Source of the DNA: Chitinophaga sp. LS1
GTDB lineage: Bacteria; Bacteroidota; Bacteroidia; Chitinophagales; Chitinophagaceae
Reading direction: 5' to 3'
Assembly (NCBI RefSeq): GCF_034274695.1
Contig: NZ_CP128362.1
Coordinates: 5,830,501-5,894,500 of the forward strand
DNA: 64,000 nt
The notes under the pieces were generated by a model, which was given only the letters and a program-made list of their open reading frames with translations, was not told where the DNA came from and made no database searches. The position numbers and the translations under genes are program-made. Positions 1-10,700 of this stretch are shown here, piece after piece. Positions within the stretch are counted from its first letter, which is position 1. Every line of letters starts with the position of its first letter.

Positions 1-1728
1 ATAAGATCCGGCATCCATGAAACTATCTTCATTCAGATAGCGCCTGTCTACCTGCAGCAAATCGATCATAATGAGTAAAGTGATACCTATAGCCAGGTAA
101 CGCGCCTGTAGTTTCCCTTTGATAAAGAACCACAGGAGGCCAAATGCCAGTGCTGCAAAAAAGATAGAACGAAATACATCACTTCTGTACAGATCCGCCC
201 TGTCTGCCCTTGTTGCAGCCATCAATTTGTCTGCAATATCGGTCCGGCCCTGTGTCATTTGTACCAGCTGGGCATGGAACTGATCATCACTATGCGGGTT
301 GGCGTTGTCGCCGGTGGCATTGGTATAGCGCATACTGGTAGATGCCAGTAGCAACAACACCAGTAAGCCGCCCATGATATAACCAGACCATTTCAGTTTC
401 TTCAGTAGCTCCTCCTTTTTGATTTCACCGCTGATCATTTCCTGCAATGTCATCACTGCCAATATCGCAAATGATAACTGCGGGATGATCAATGCCTGCG
501 AAGGTGCGCGGAACTTATCATAAAGCGGAAAATGATCAAACATAAAATAGTTGAACGCAGCAAAGTTGCTACCCCATGCCAGCACAATACCCAGTATTGA
601 GATGCCGATCAGCCACCACTTGTGCCATGAACGGATTATGAACAAGCCAAGCAGTGCAAGCAGGCACACTATGACACCCAGGTACACAGGCCCCGAGGTA
701 CCTAATAAAGACTGATCTCCCCAATAAAGGTTCCAGCTGCTTACCAGTTTTTCTGCATTGTTAGTAGGTACACCGATTTCGGTTAATGTTTTATAGGTAG
801 TTGAATTCGTGCCTAGTTTACCACTTGAGCTGCCACCATAAATATCAGGTGCAATGAGCGTGAACGTTTCAAACTTGCCATAGCTCCATTGAAATGCATA
901 GTTCTTTCCATTATGTTGTTCGGCAGTTTCACCCGGCAGTGGACTCAATGGCGACTTACCACCGCGGGTACTTTCCTTCGAATATTGATAGGTCGTCCAC
1001 AAGCTCACAGCATTGGATGCCAGTGCCAGTCCTACAGCAAGCAAAACCAGTAAACCACCTGTGATGAGGTGTTTAAACGCTTTTTCCCTGATAGAATAGA
1101 CGGCATAGGCAATACCCAGGACGGCCAGTATCAGGAAGAAATAATACGTCATCTGCAGGTGATTGGCGGCAATCAGGTAGGAGAGGGAGAGTGCCATGAT
1201 GCCCGTACCCGCCAGGTAACTACGCCGGGTAATGAGCACCAGACCTGCAATGACCGCAGGCAGATAGGCCAGTGCGATCATCTTGGTGTCATGCCCTGTG
1301 ACGATGATAATAGGCGAATAACTGGCATAGGTATACGCCACTGCACCGGCAAAGCCGATCCATGAGCGCGTACCTAAAACGATGCAAAGCAAATAAAAAC
1401 AAAGTGCGGAGAGAAACAATACATTGATCGGCTTGGGCAATCCCAGTGTGAGGATTGCAGGAATAGCACTATCAATGTGATAAGGAGACTCCATGGCCAG
1501 CTGGAAGGTCGGCATCCCGCCAAACATACTGGTGGTCCATAATGGAGGAATGCCATGCTCCTTTTTATAATCCATGGCTTCTTTGGCCATCGCCTGCCAC
1601 TGTACATTATCACTTTGACTGATGACCTTATCTTCTAATACAGGTTTGCAATACAAAACCGCAAGGATCAGCAAACCCAGAATGGCTGCCAGGTGCGGTA
1701 ACAGGGACTTGAACCAGCTGGTTTTCAT
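1..1728 (-). CDS. YfhO-like multi-spanning membrane protein (C-terminus outside window)
   Basis: The minus-strand frame is open from an ATG at 1728 down to base 1, 576 codons with no stop, so the C-terminus lies outside the window. The protein starts MKTSWFKSLLPHLAAILGLL and has many hydrophobic segments separated by short loops. An extracytoplasmic stretch near residues 30-65 contains WQAMAKEAMDYKKEHG and WTTSMFGGMPTFQ, which is typical of Bacteroidota proteins annotated as YfhO family (GT-C-like, large membrane proteins with a C-terminal soluble part). In Firmicutes YfhO family members are linked to glycosylation of lipoteichoic acid; the role here is unknown. It starts 22 bp downstream of the CBS-domain transporter's stop and probably shares its transcript. 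The family call rests on remembered similarity only. Confidence 0.75.
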   Translation of the reverse strand, partial: MKTSWFKSLLPHLAAILGLLILAVLYCKPVLEDKVISQSDNVQWQAMAKEAMDYKKEHGIPPLWTTSMFGGMPTFQLAMESPYHIDSAIPAILTLGLPKPINVLFLSALCFYLLCIVLGTRSWIGFAGAVAYTYASYSPIIIVTGHDTKMIALAYLPAVIAGLVLITRRSYLAGTGIMALSLSYLIAANHLQMTYYFFLILAVLGIAYAVYSIREKAFKHLITGGLLVLLAVGLALASNAVSLWTTYQYSKESTRGGKSPLSPLPGETAEQHNGKNYAFQWSYGKFETFTLIAPDIYGGSSSGKLGTNSTTYKTLTEIGVPTNNAEKLVSSWNLYWGDQSLLGTSGPVYLGVIVCLLALLGLFIIRSWHKWWLIGISILGIVLAWGSNFAAFNYFMFDHFPLYDKFRAPSQALIIPQLSFAILAVMTLQEMISGEIKKEELLKKLKWSGYIMGGLLVLLLLASTSMRYTNATGDNANPHSDDQFHAQLVQMTQGRTDIADKLMAATRADRADLYRSDVFRSIFFAALAFGLLWFFIKGKLQARYLAIGITLLIMIDLLQVDRRYLNEDSFMDAGSY

Positions 1729-1749
1729 AGAAGTATATTAAGTTGTGTG

Positions 1750-3075
1750 TTATTCCTCTTCCTCTTTAGGATCGTTTTCAATATTGCAGATATGCACCTT
1801 GGCAATGCGGTGCTGGTCCATCTTCACCACTTCCATTTTCAGGTTTTTCCATTGCAGACTGTCGCCACTCTGAGGTATTTTACCCAGTTTGTCGAGGATA
1901 AAACCACCCAGGGTGACAAAGTTGTTTACATTCACTCTTTGCTGGTCGGCATCTACACCGATTAGTTCCAGGAATTCCACGAATGGCAGCTGTCCGTCTA
2001 CCAGCATACTGCCATCTTCATGGCGGATCACTTCGTATTCAAATTCATTCGTTTCAGAGATATCACCTACCAGTGCGTCTACGATGTCATTGATGGTCAC
2101 GAGGCCTTTGATAGAACCAAATTCGTCAACGACCATAGCCTGGTAAATACGTTCTCTTTTATAGAGTTCCAGCAGCTGGTAAGTACGGTTGTGTACCGTC
2201 ACCACGAGTAGTTTGCGGCTCAGGGCTGACAGGTTATTGATGGCAGCGTTGAAATTATCGCTGAGCAGGTCTTTGCTGTAAACAAAGCCGGTAGTATGAT
2301 CCAGGTCGCCGTTAGCCAGCGGGTACATGGTATGTTTATGTTTCAGGATCTTAGCTTTGTTTATTTCCGGGCTATCCTGGATATCCAGCCAGATCACCTC
2401 ATTTCGGGGGGTCATGAGGGTAGATACATGGCGGTCGCCCAGGTTAAATACGTTTTGGATCAGGGCTTTCTCCGTTTCTTCAATCACACCGCCCTGGTGG
2501 CTTTCAGCAATGATCACACGGAGTTCCTCTTCCGTGTGTATGTCTTCATTTTCATGAACGGGGGTGATACCAATGATACGGAGGATCACATTGGCCAGAC
2601 CGTTCAGGATCCAGATGAAAGGACGGAAAATGACATAGAACAATTTCAGCGGCACTGCCACTGTAAAAGTGGTTGGCACTGGTTTACGGATAGCGAGAGA
2701 TTTGGGGGCCAGCTCGCCAAATACGATATGCAGAATGGTGATAGCGAGGAATGCACAGCCGATGGCTACTTTTTGAGCGATACCTACATCTGGATTCAGG
2801 CCCAGTGAAGTAAAGAGATTGATGATCATTTCTGTCATCACCTTTTCACCAACCCAGCCAAGGCCCAGAGAAGCGAGGGTGATACCTAACTGGGTAGCTG
2901 CCAGGTAACCGTCAAGGTTATTCAGCATGTCTTTGGCTATCTTGGATACTGTTTTATTGCGACCTGAGTTTACTTCTATCTGCGAGGATCGGACCTTTAC
3001 GATAGCAAATTCTGCAGCAACGAAAAACCCGTTCAGCAGCACCAAAAAGATGGTAAAAAATATTTCTAAGCTCAT
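1750..3075 (-). CDS. HlyC/CorC-family transporter with CBS domains
   Basis: The 441-residue protein has the CNNM/CorC layout. A DUF21 membrane domain spans about residues 1-170 and contains GELAPKSLA at 120-128. A CBS pair lies at about 215-340 (VMTPRNEVIWL opens the first), and a CorC_HlyC domain at about 355-435. Members of this family are membrane proteins linked to divalent cation (Mg/Co) efflux or homeostasis; Bacteroidota paralogues include GldE, but nothing here places this copy next to gliding genes. The name hemolysin is historical. The C-terminus is very acidic. It sits between the HxlR regulator upstream (18 bp away) and the YfhO-like gene downstream, all on the same strand. Confidence 0.88.
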   Translation of the reverse strand: MSLEIFFTIFLVLLNGFFVAAEFAIVKVRSSQIEVNSGRNKTVSKIAKDMLNNLDGYLAATQLGITLASLGLGWVGEKVMTEMIINLFTSLGLNPDVGIAQKVAIGCAFLAITILHIVFGELAPKSLAIRKPVPTTFTVAVPLKLFYVIFRPFIWILNGLANVILRIIGITPVHENEDIHTEEELRVIIAESHQGGVIEETEKALIQNVFNLGDRHVSTLMTPRNEVIWLDIQDSPEINKAKILKHKHTMYPLANGDLDHTTGFVYSKDLLSDNFNAAINNLSALSRKLLVVTVHNRTYQLLELYKRERIYQAMVVDEFGSIKGLVTINDIVDALVGDISETNEFEYEVIRHEDGSMLVDGQLPFVEFLELIGVDADQQRVNVNNFVTLGGFILDKLGKIPQSGDSLQWKNLKMEVVKMDQHRIAKVHICNIENDPKEEEE

Positions 3076-3093
3076 TATTGCGTGTCTTAATTT

Positions 3094-3453
3094 TTAAACG
3101 TTTGCTTTGTGAGGTCTATGCACATCACCCCATTCAGATATGATTTGTAACATGGGTTGGAGTGAGGCGCCGTCTTTAGTGAGCTCGTATTCTACTCTTG
3201 GCGGCACTTCTGCATAAACGAGTCGATTGATTAGTCCGTCTTTTTCCAGTTCTCTCAACTGCAGGACCAGGATTCTTTCAGATACATCGGGAATAGATTT
3301 TTTCAGTTCACTATACCGCAGCTTGCCATTGAGCAGGCTCCACAAGATAGTCGGTTTCCATCGGCCGCCTATTACGTCCAGCGTATACGCCATGCCGCAG
3401 TTATTGCTGATTTTATTCCTGTTCAATGTATTAGTAGAGCTTTCTTTTCTCAT
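3094..3453 (-). CDS. HxlR-family winged-helix transcriptional regulator
   Basis: This 119-residue protein is a complete HxlR domain. It has the family core AYTLDVIGGRWKPTILWSL, followed by LRYSELKKSIPDVSERIL (recognition helix) and PPRVEYELTKDG (wing). A Cys at about residue 19, just before the core, is the position used for redox or electrophile sensing in some members (HypR, YodB); this is an inference here. HxlR regulators usually act on a neighbouring or divergent gene. The divergent neighbour is a short remnant at 3644-3853, so its original target may be lost. The 190 bp upstream is AT-rich and is the likely operator region. Confidence 0.88.
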   Translation of the reverse strand: MRKESSTNTLNRNKISNNCGMAYTLDVIGGRWKPTILWSLLNGKLRYSELKKSIPDVSERILVLQLRELEKDGLINRLVYAEVPPRVEYELTKDGASLQPMLQIISEWGDVHRPHKANV

Positions 3454-3643
3454 TACTTACATTTTTGTCAGTACTCTATAAAAGTATCAGTACCCCCAAA
3501 GTTAATGTTTAACAGTTAAAGGAAAAAACTATTATGAAAGGGGTTGTGGTTCCATTGTTTTGTTCAAGTCGCAGGCTAATTTATCCAAATTAGTCTAGTT
3601 CTTTAGTAGGAAATCCGTATTTTAGGAAATATAACCCTTGAAT

Positions 3644-3853
3644 ATGCCCGGAATAGCCCCGCTTCCGTTATCAGAAACGCTCTACAATGTCCAGATGGCC
3701 TATACGGCACACAAGAGTAAGTACAATGCCCGCATTACCAATATGAAAGCAACATTAGGCCGTTCCCGGGTTGCTTTTGAGGTGTATATGGACTGGTACC
3801 CGCTTTATGAGCAGATTAAAACCTTTATCGGGAACCGGTCTGCTCATCGATAA
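3644..3853 (+). pseudogene. short remnant, possibly N-terminus of a carboxymuconolactone decarboxylase-like protein
   Basis: The frame from ATG 3644 gives 69 residues (MPGIAPLPLSETLYNVQ...), with a TTG two codons upstream as an alternative start and AGGA at 3624-3627 as a weak ribosome site. The middle part, ITNMKATLGRSRVAFEVYMD, followed by WYPLYEQIKTFIGNR, resembles the N-terminal half of AhpD/CMD-like proteins of Bacteroidota. Those continue with a CxxC-type active-site region, which is absent here: the frame stops at 3853 and no continuation is visible before the GH36 gene at 3914. It is divergent from an HxlR gene, a common pairing. It could also be a genuine small protein. Confidence 0.35.
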
Positions 3854-3913
3854 ATGGTTAGTAAAATTTGAAAAAAAGTAATAGCTTAACCCGCTAATTA
3901 ACCATTTTACGTT

Positions 3914-6067
3914 ATGATTAAACAGGTCGCTATTGCCTTTACGCTATTTTGCTGTTTACCCGTCACGCGTTTGCTGGCGCAGGAACGATTCTCTACCACC
4001 ACCGATCATTTACAACTGGATTTTGAAGTAGATGGCAAAGGAAGATTGTTGCAGAAATACTTTGGTCCCAAACTCGCAGATGGCGGAGAACAGCTTCGTC
4101 CTGTAGAGCGTTGGGAGGCATATACACCCGCGGGTACAAACAACCTGTTTGAACCTGCGATACAGGTCACCCATGCGGATGGCAACCCTTCGCTGGAGCT
4201 GTTGTACATTAACCGGAACACGGTAAAAACGGATGACAATATCACTGCGACCACTATCACCCTGCGTGACCCGAAATATCCATTTACCGTATTACTACAT
4301 GTAAATACCTATGCAAAGGAAGACATCTTTAAGGTCTGGACAGAGATCAGTCATAAGGAAAAAGGAGCCGTTGTCCTGGCTAATTTCGCATCCAGCATCC
4401 TGCACTTCAATGCACATAAATACTACCTTACCAACTTCCATGGTGACTGGGCAGAAGAAATGAAGATGGATGAAAACGAACTGACCAGTGGTATCAAGAT
4501 CCTTGATTCCAAACTGGGTACCCGTGCAGATATGTACCAGATGCCTTTCTATTTTGTCTCTTTAGATGAACCTTCTACTGAAACACATGGCGCTGTGATG
4601 GCAGGTACGCTGGCCTGGACGGGCAATTTCCGGTTTGCTTTTGAAGTCGACGAGCTGAATATGCTTCGGGTTATTTCAGGTATGAACACCTATGCTTCTC
4701 AATATAAACTACAACCTGACCAGAATTTTGAAACTCCTGCATTTATATTTTCTTACAGCGATAATGGCCGTGCTGCTATCAGTCATAACTTCCATCGCTG
4801 GGGTGCGAAGTATGGTGTAATAGATGGCGATAAACCACGTACCGTATTGCTGAATAACTGGGAGGCGACTGGGTTTGATTTTAATGAAGAAAAGCTCTCT
4901 GCTTTGTTTGATGATGCCCATAAATTAGGGGCTGATCTGTTTTTGTTAGATGATGGCTGGTTTGGGAATAAATACCCCCGCAATGCCGATAATGCAGGGC
5001 TGGGCGACTGGCAGGAAATGAAGGCTAAACTGCCGCATGGACTGGGTTACCTGGTAAAAACTGCGGAAGAGAAAAAGGTGAAATTTGGTATCTGGCTGGA
5101 ACCTGAAATGGTGAATCCCGCCAGCGATCTGTATCACCAGCATCCTGACTGGATACTGAAGTTGCCAAACAGAGGTGAAGATTACTTCCGTAACCAGCTG
5201 GTATTGGATCTGGTGAATCCTAAAGTACAGGATTTTGTATATGGCATCGTTGATAACATGATGACTGCCAACCCGGGTATTGCCTACATCAAGTGGGATT
5301 GTAACCGTATGATCACAAATGCATATTCTCCTTACCTGAAAGACAACCAGGGAGGACTATATATTGAATACACCCGTAGTTTGTACCAGGTACTGAAACG
5401 TATCCGTAGCAAGTATCCGCACTTAGCGATCATGTTGTGCTCCGGTGGCGGTGGCAGGGTTGATTATGGGGCGTTGCCTTACTTTACAGAGTTCTGGGCA
5501 AGTGACAATACAGATCCGTTTGAAAGGGTATTTATACAGTGGGGATATTCTTATTTCTTCCCTTCATTTACAGTAGCCGACCACGTTACCTCATGGGGTA
5601 AGCAATCCCTGAAGTTCCGTACAGATGTGGCGATGATGGGCAGACTGGGGTATGATATAAACCTGGATAAATTCACGGGCGATGAATGGACATTTAGTCA
5701 GCAGGCCGTGGCGAACTATAAACGGTTGCAGCCGGTACTGGCGCATGGTGATCTGTATCGTTTGATCTCTCCCTATAAGGAGAATAGAGCCGTGTTGATG
5801 TACGTAGATGCTGCGCAATCAAAATCAGTCTTATTCGCTTATAACCTGCATACCCGTTTTGGAGAAAACTTTGCACCTGTAAAATTGCAGGGATTGGATC
5901 CACACAGACAATACAGGGTGACGGAAATCAACCTGAAGCCCGGCGAAGAATCTCATTTATATGAACACAATAAGATATTTTCGGGTGATTATCTCATGAA
6001 AGCGGGTATCAATGTATCCGGGAATGAGCCGTTATCCAGCAAAGTATTGGAAATTGTGACTGAATGA
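3914..6067 (+). CDS. GH36 alpha-galactosidase, secreted
   Basis: The 717-residue protein has a signal peptide (MIKQVAIAFTLFCCLPVTRLLAQ, cut about 23) and the full GH36 layout: N-terminal beta-supersandwich to about 290, TIM barrel to about 610, C-terminal beta domain. DDGW is at 346-349. The family catalytic motifs are present: KWDCNR at 460-465 with nucleophile Asp462, and WASDNTDP around 529-536 with acid/base Asp531. It should release terminal alpha-galactose from melibiose/raffinose-type oligosaccharides or galactomannan in the periplasm. Its stop overlaps the ATG of the next gene (ATGA), so the two are translationally coupled. A SusC/SusD pair follows after a hairpin. A few GH36 members have other specificities, so the exact substrate is open. 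Confidence 0.9.
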   Translation: MIKQVAIAFTLFCCLPVTRLLAQERFSTTTDHLQLDFEVDGKGRLLQKYFGPKLADGGEQLRPVERWEAYTPAGTNNLFEPAIQVTHADGNPSLELLYINRNTVKTDDNITATTITLRDPKYPFTVLLHVNTYAKEDIFKVWTEISHKEKGAVVLANFASSILHFNAHKYYLTNFHGDWAEEMKMDENELTSGIKILDSKLGTRADMYQMPFYFVSLDEPSTETHGAVMAGTLAWTGNFRFAFEVDELNMLRVISGMNTYASQYKLQPDQNFETPAFIFSYSDNGRAAISHNFHRWGAKYGVIDGDKPRTVLLNNWEATGFDFNEEKLSALFDDAHKLGADLFLLDDGWFGNKYPRNADNAGLGDWQEMKAKLPHGLGYLVKTAEEKKVKFGIWLEPEMVNPASDLYHQHPDWILKLPNRGEDYFRNQLVLDLVNPKVQDFVYGIVDNMMTANPGIAYIKWDCNRMITNAYSPYLKDNQGGLYIEYTRSLYQVLKRIRSKYPHLAIMLCSGGGGRVDYGALPYFTEFWASDNTDPFERVFIQWGYSYFFPSFTVADHVTSWGKQSLKFRTDVAMMGRLGYDINLDKFTGDEWTFSQQAVANYKRLQPVLAHGDLYRLISPYKENRAVLMYVDAAQSKSVLFAYNLHTRFGENFAPVKLQGLDPHRQYRVTEINLKPGEESHLYEHNKIFSGDYLMKAGINVSGNEPLSSKVLEIVTE

Positions 6068-7542
6068 AAATAAGCTTACTGATTATATTATTCTGTTACT
6101 GTACAAACCTGCTAAGTGCACAGAACCTGTTGCCGAATGCGAGTTTTGAGGAAGTAAATATCTGCACGGAATACATAGCGCCCTGTGCTCCCTGCGGGTG
6201 GATGGCTGTTGCACCAGAGATGATCAAGATGAAATATCTCTGTAATGGCGCTGCTTTGCAGGGGCAGCACTATGTATCCCTGTTGCAGGAAGGACCTGTG
6301 GAGAATCCGGATGCAAGAGTGTATATACAAACCCGGTTGTTGTGTGCGTTGCAAAAAGGACAGGCGTATAAGATAAGGGTGTATATGAATACGGAAAATT
6401 ATCCGTTGCGTATCGGACTGCGGTTTGATACGGCTTTTATCTTTAGTGAGAATACGGGTTGTTTGTCACAACCTGTCAGCGTAGAACTAAATGAAGCGGA
6501 TCAGCAAAAAAAACTGTGGCATACCAAAATGCCCTGGTATATATTAGAGAAGACCTATGTGGCCACTAATAATGCGACACACCTGATAGTGGGGAATTTC
6601 AAAGCACCTGTGCGTAAAAATGGATTTTCTGGTTATACCAATGCACAGGTATTAATAGATAGTATCAGTATTACAGCTGTCAATGAGCAATTGCAGCTAT
6701 GCGGAGATACCGCTGCTACACGGGCTGCTTTATATGCAGAACATCACAGGCATTCTATTCCGGAAGCTTTGACACCGGGCAGACCTGTCCTGCATACACT
6801 CAATGGGAGTCATGAGGGATGTGATACATTGATATTGAAAGATGATTTATTTAACCAGGATCATACTACGATTAATGAACGATATCGGCAGCCTATCAAC
6901 GACGCACTGAAAAATTATAAAGGAGATACGACCATGCGGATTCAGTTGGTCGGCCATGCATGGCAGGCAGCATCGGAAGAGTACAATAAAATTATTTCCT
7001 ATGATAAGGCGAAGGCAGTGGCTACTTATCTTGTATATAATGAGGGGTATAGTTTTGATGATTTCCAGATAAGAGGAGAGGGGAAGCGAAATCCGCGATA
7101 TGATACAACTGAGGCAGATAATAACAGGGTAGAAATGATCTTGTGCCATGTAGCGCCGCCGGTAGTGGTCGTGAAAAAGGTGGTCCCACCTCCTGATACA
7201 CTGGTCATACCAGATATATTATTCAAATTTAACAGTAGTGAGCTCAATCCTGCATTGCATGCAGCACTTGATAGTTTGATGAAAAAAATACCAAGGGATG
7301 GAAGCGTGCAATTACAGGTAACAGGGCATACAGATAATGCAGGTAATGATGATTATAATTATACTTTATCATTACGTAGGGCAACTGCCGTAACCGGCTA
7401 TATGCAGCAGTATGGTGTAGGAAATGACATCCGCCAGATTAGCGGAGCTGGCGAAACGCAGCCGGTGGCGGATAACAAAACATTAGAAGGAAGAAGAAAA
7501 AACCGGAGAGTGGAAATAATTATTTTCCATACAACAGATTAA
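6064..7542 (+). CDS. OmpA-family protein with two OmpA-like domains
   Basis: The start codon overlaps the GH36 stop (ATGA). The 492-residue protein has a signal peptide ending at LLSAQ (about residue 20). A beta-rich N-terminal region, LLPNASFEEVNIC onward, resembles carbohydrate-binding or jelly-roll domains and carries several Cys. The first OmpA-like domain is at about 260-365 and is divergent (VGHAWQAASEEYNK, ADNNRVEMIL). The second, at 384-492, is canonical (FKFNSSELNP, VTGHTDNAGNDDYNYTLS, RRKNRRVEI). OmpA domains bind peptidoglycan non-covalently, so the protein probably anchors to the cell wall from the periplasm or outer membrane. Coupling to an alpha-galactosidase is unusual, and its role there is unknown. 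Confidence 0.82.
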   Translation: MKISLLIILFCYCTNLLSAQNLLPNASFEEVNICTEYIAPCAPCGWMAVAPEMIKMKYLCNGAALQGQHYVSLLQEGPVENPDARVYIQTRLLCALQKGQAYKIRVYMNTENYPLRIGLRFDTAFIFSENTGCLSQPVSVELNEADQQKKLWHTKMPWYILEKTYVATNNATHLIVGNFKAPVRKNGFSGYTNAQVLIDSISITAVNEQLQLCGDTAATRAALYAEHHRHSIPEALTPGRPVLHTLNGSHEGCDTLILKDDLFNQDHTTINERYRQPINDALKNYKGDTTMRIQLVGHAWQAASEEYNKIISYDKAKAVATYLVYNEGYSFDDFQIRGEGKRNPRYDTTEADNNRVEMILCHVAPPVVVVKKVVPPPDTLVIPDILFKFNSSELNPALHAALDSLMKKIPRDGSVQLQVTGHTDNAGNDDYNYTLSLRRATAVTGYMQQYGVGNDIRQISGAGETQPVADNKTLEGRRKNRRVEIIIFHTTD

Positions 7543-7597
7543 AATAGCACAACATTTATAACCAAAGGCTTCACGGTCCCAAGCCTCCCGGCTTAAA

Positions 7598-7657
7598 GCC
7601 GGCCGCAGGCCACACTCCCAAACAAACGCTGCTGCCAAAGGTAGCAGCGTTTGTTTG
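7598..7657. terminator. hairpin terminator with adjacent CCTGCGGCCGGC-type motif (copy 1, reversed)
   Basis: A 15-bp perfect stem (7619-7633 with 7643-7657) extends inward by a GC pair series to about 18 bp around an AAA loop. The arms contain AACGCTGCTGCC and its complement. A T-rich stretch follows on the plus strand, so it can terminate the GH36-OmpA transcript before the SusC gene. Read on the minus strand, CCTGCGGCCGGC (7609-7598) follows the hairpin after 9 nt, as in the copies at 31.8, 36.2 and 61.1 kb. A further palindrome, CCGGCTTAAAGCCGG, overlaps the motif. Confidence 0.75.
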
Positions 7658-7769
7658 TACAATATATTTTCCTAAATTTAAAAGAGAGAAACCAGAATCA
7701 ATCGCCCAAAGGAAGATTTGTCTAACTCAATAATCTGTACAGTCACTTTGTTCACCTAAAACTCAACTT

Positions 7770-10700
7770 ATGCAATTATTGTCATGGTTGATGCTAGCAT
7801 CATTGCTAAGTATTACCTCGATTTCCCTTGCGCAGCAGGGAAAATCCGTACACGGCACTGTTACTGCCGGAGATAATAAACAACCCCTGGAAAGAGTCGT
7901 CATTATCGAAAAGAGCACCCAAAATCACGCCTACACTGATGCATCCGGCACCTACTCCATTACCCTGAAAAACGACAACGCCACACTTATTTTTAGCTAT
8001 GTAGGCTACTCCACACAGGAAATACCGGTCGGTGCTCAGTCTGTCGTCGATGTTGTCATGCAACCCTCTCAGAAAGACCTGAGTGAAGTAGTTGTCACCG
8101 CCTTCGGTGTCAAAAAAGAAAAACGCGCACTAGGTTACACGATCCAGCAGGTAGACAACGCAGACCTGAATGTAAACCACCAACCGAATGTAGTCAATGC
8201 GCTGCAGGGCAAAGTAGCAGGCGTACAGATTACCAGTACCGGGGGCGGCCCCGGCCAGAGTTCCCGTATCATCATTCGGGGTATCAACTCCCTCGCTGGT
8301 GATAGAAACAACCAACCCCTCTTTATCATTGACGGGGTGGAAATAGACAATAGTACTTATACCACTGGTGGTGCAGAAACACGTGGTATGAGTAACCGTG
8401 CTTCTGACATCAACCCCGATGATATTGACAACATTTCTGTACTACGTGGTGGTGCGGCCACTGCCCTCTATGGTATTCGCGCAGCAAACGGCGCGATCAT
8501 CATTACTACCAAATCAGCAAAAGCCGGTAAGATCCGGGTATCTTACAATGGTTTGTATGGCTTTGACCAGGTGAATAAGATCCCTGAAGTGCAATCTACC
8601 TACACGCAGGGTTACCTCGGCGTATACGACGCTACCAGCTTCTGGCCCACCTGGGGACCTACCGTGGCCGAAGCCAGGCAGGAAGATCCTACCCATCCGG
8701 CTACACTCTTTAACAATTATAAACAGGCTTTCCGAACCGGCATGCAAACCCGCCATACTGTGAGCGTAGGCGGAGGTACAGAGGCGGCGCAGGTTATAGG
8801 ATCAGTCTCCTATTTCAAGCAGAATGGTGTGATCCCCTTTAGTGACTACACCAGTTACAACGCCCGCCTGAATGCCACTTTCAGGATCAGTAACAAGGTG
8901 ACCGCCGGTGCGTCTCTCAATTACATCAACTCCGGTGGCAATAGGGTCAACTCCGATCGCTATGGCGAACAGATCATCTACTGGGCGCCCCGGTGGAACA
9001 TGAAAGATTATAAGAAAGAAGATGGTACCCAACAAACGTACAGCAGCGGAACGAACAATCCCATTTACACACTCTCTACCAATAAATTCAGGGATAATGT
9101 AAACAGGGCTATCGCAAGTGCCTACATCACTTATAAGCCTGTTGACTGGTTGAATTTCTCTTATCGCTTTGGTAATGACTTCTACACCGATGGCCGTACG
9201 CATACCGCTCCCGGTCCACTGGGCGTGGTGGATGAAGCACCTAACCTCGATGACAACGAATACGGTTTCATTGATGAATACAACCTGCGCAGTCGTAACC
9301 TTACTTCTACCATCATGGCGAATTTCACAAAGACATTCAATGAGAAATTCTCTATTGACTTTAAACTCGGTCACGATCTTCGCGACCAACGGGTACGTAG
9401 AAGTAGTGTGGAAGGAGATACACTGGTGGTGCCGGATCTTTTTTTATTAGGCAATGCCAAACGTGTGAAAGGGGATTCTTATATCCTCGACTACCGCAAT
9501 TACGGCTATTTTGGAGACCTGACCCTGGGGTGGAAGAACCTGCTCTTCCTGGAACTCACCGGTCGTAATGACCTGACATCGACCTTGTCCCGCGAGAACC
9601 GAAGTTACTTTTATCCCAGTGCCAGTCTTAGCTATATCTTCTCTGATATGTTCAAATTACCAGATTGGTGGAGTTATGGAAAACTGAAAATCTCCTATGC
9701 ACAGATAGGCAAAGATGGTGATGCATACGCGATTACGAATGGTTTTGAAACGGGTGATCCGATTGGGACCACTGTACCTTTTTATCAAAGCAGAACCTTG
9801 GGCAATGCGAACCTTCGTCCGGAATTTACGAATACCAGTGAAATCGGTACAGAACTGCGTTTTCTCGATAATCGCCTGGGATTGGAAGTAAATGCTTATC
9901 AGCAAAAGAGCAAAGACCTGTTGGTGCCGGTGTATGTATCAAATGCTACCGGTTATGATCAGGCTTATGTCAATGCGGGTGAAATCAATAACAAGGGTTT
10001 GGAAGTGACTGTAACAGCGATGCCGGTACGTACGAAAGACTTTAGCTGGGATGTTAAGATCAATTTTTCTACGAATAGGAACAGGGTGATTAAACTGAAT
10101 GAGCAGCAGGGCGCAGAATTGAAAGAGATCGTGATTTCCAGTCAGTATGGCTACCTCAGTTCAACTGTTACCAGCAAGCTGGTACCCGGTATGGCTTATG
10201 GTGCGCTGTATGGCCGTAGTTACAAACGGTATTATGCTAAAGACGATGATGATGGTGTGACCCTGCGTAAAGACCTGCCATTGCTCATTGGTGCGAATGG
10301 TTTCCCTGTGTTGGATGATGTCACTAATCAGCGGTATCTGGGTAGTACTTTGCCAAAATGGATGGGGAGCACACTACAGACTTTCAGGTATAAGAATTTT
10401 ACACTTTCGTTGTTACTGGATGTTCGTCAGGGAGCCTATAAATACAACCAGCTATCCAACTTCCTCGCTGCCTTTGGGGAATCAAAGATAACAGAGAACA
10501 GGAACCAGACGATTGTATTTGATGGTGTGCTGGCAGATGGAACACAGAATGCAAAAGCCGTTTATTTAGGTCAGAGTACGGGGCCTGATGGGGTAGATTA
10601 TGGGGCAGGTTATTATCGTAATTACTATCGTGGGGCAAGTGAAAAGTTTATTGAAAATGCTTCGTGGGTGCGGTTACGATCAGCAGGGTTATCGTACACA

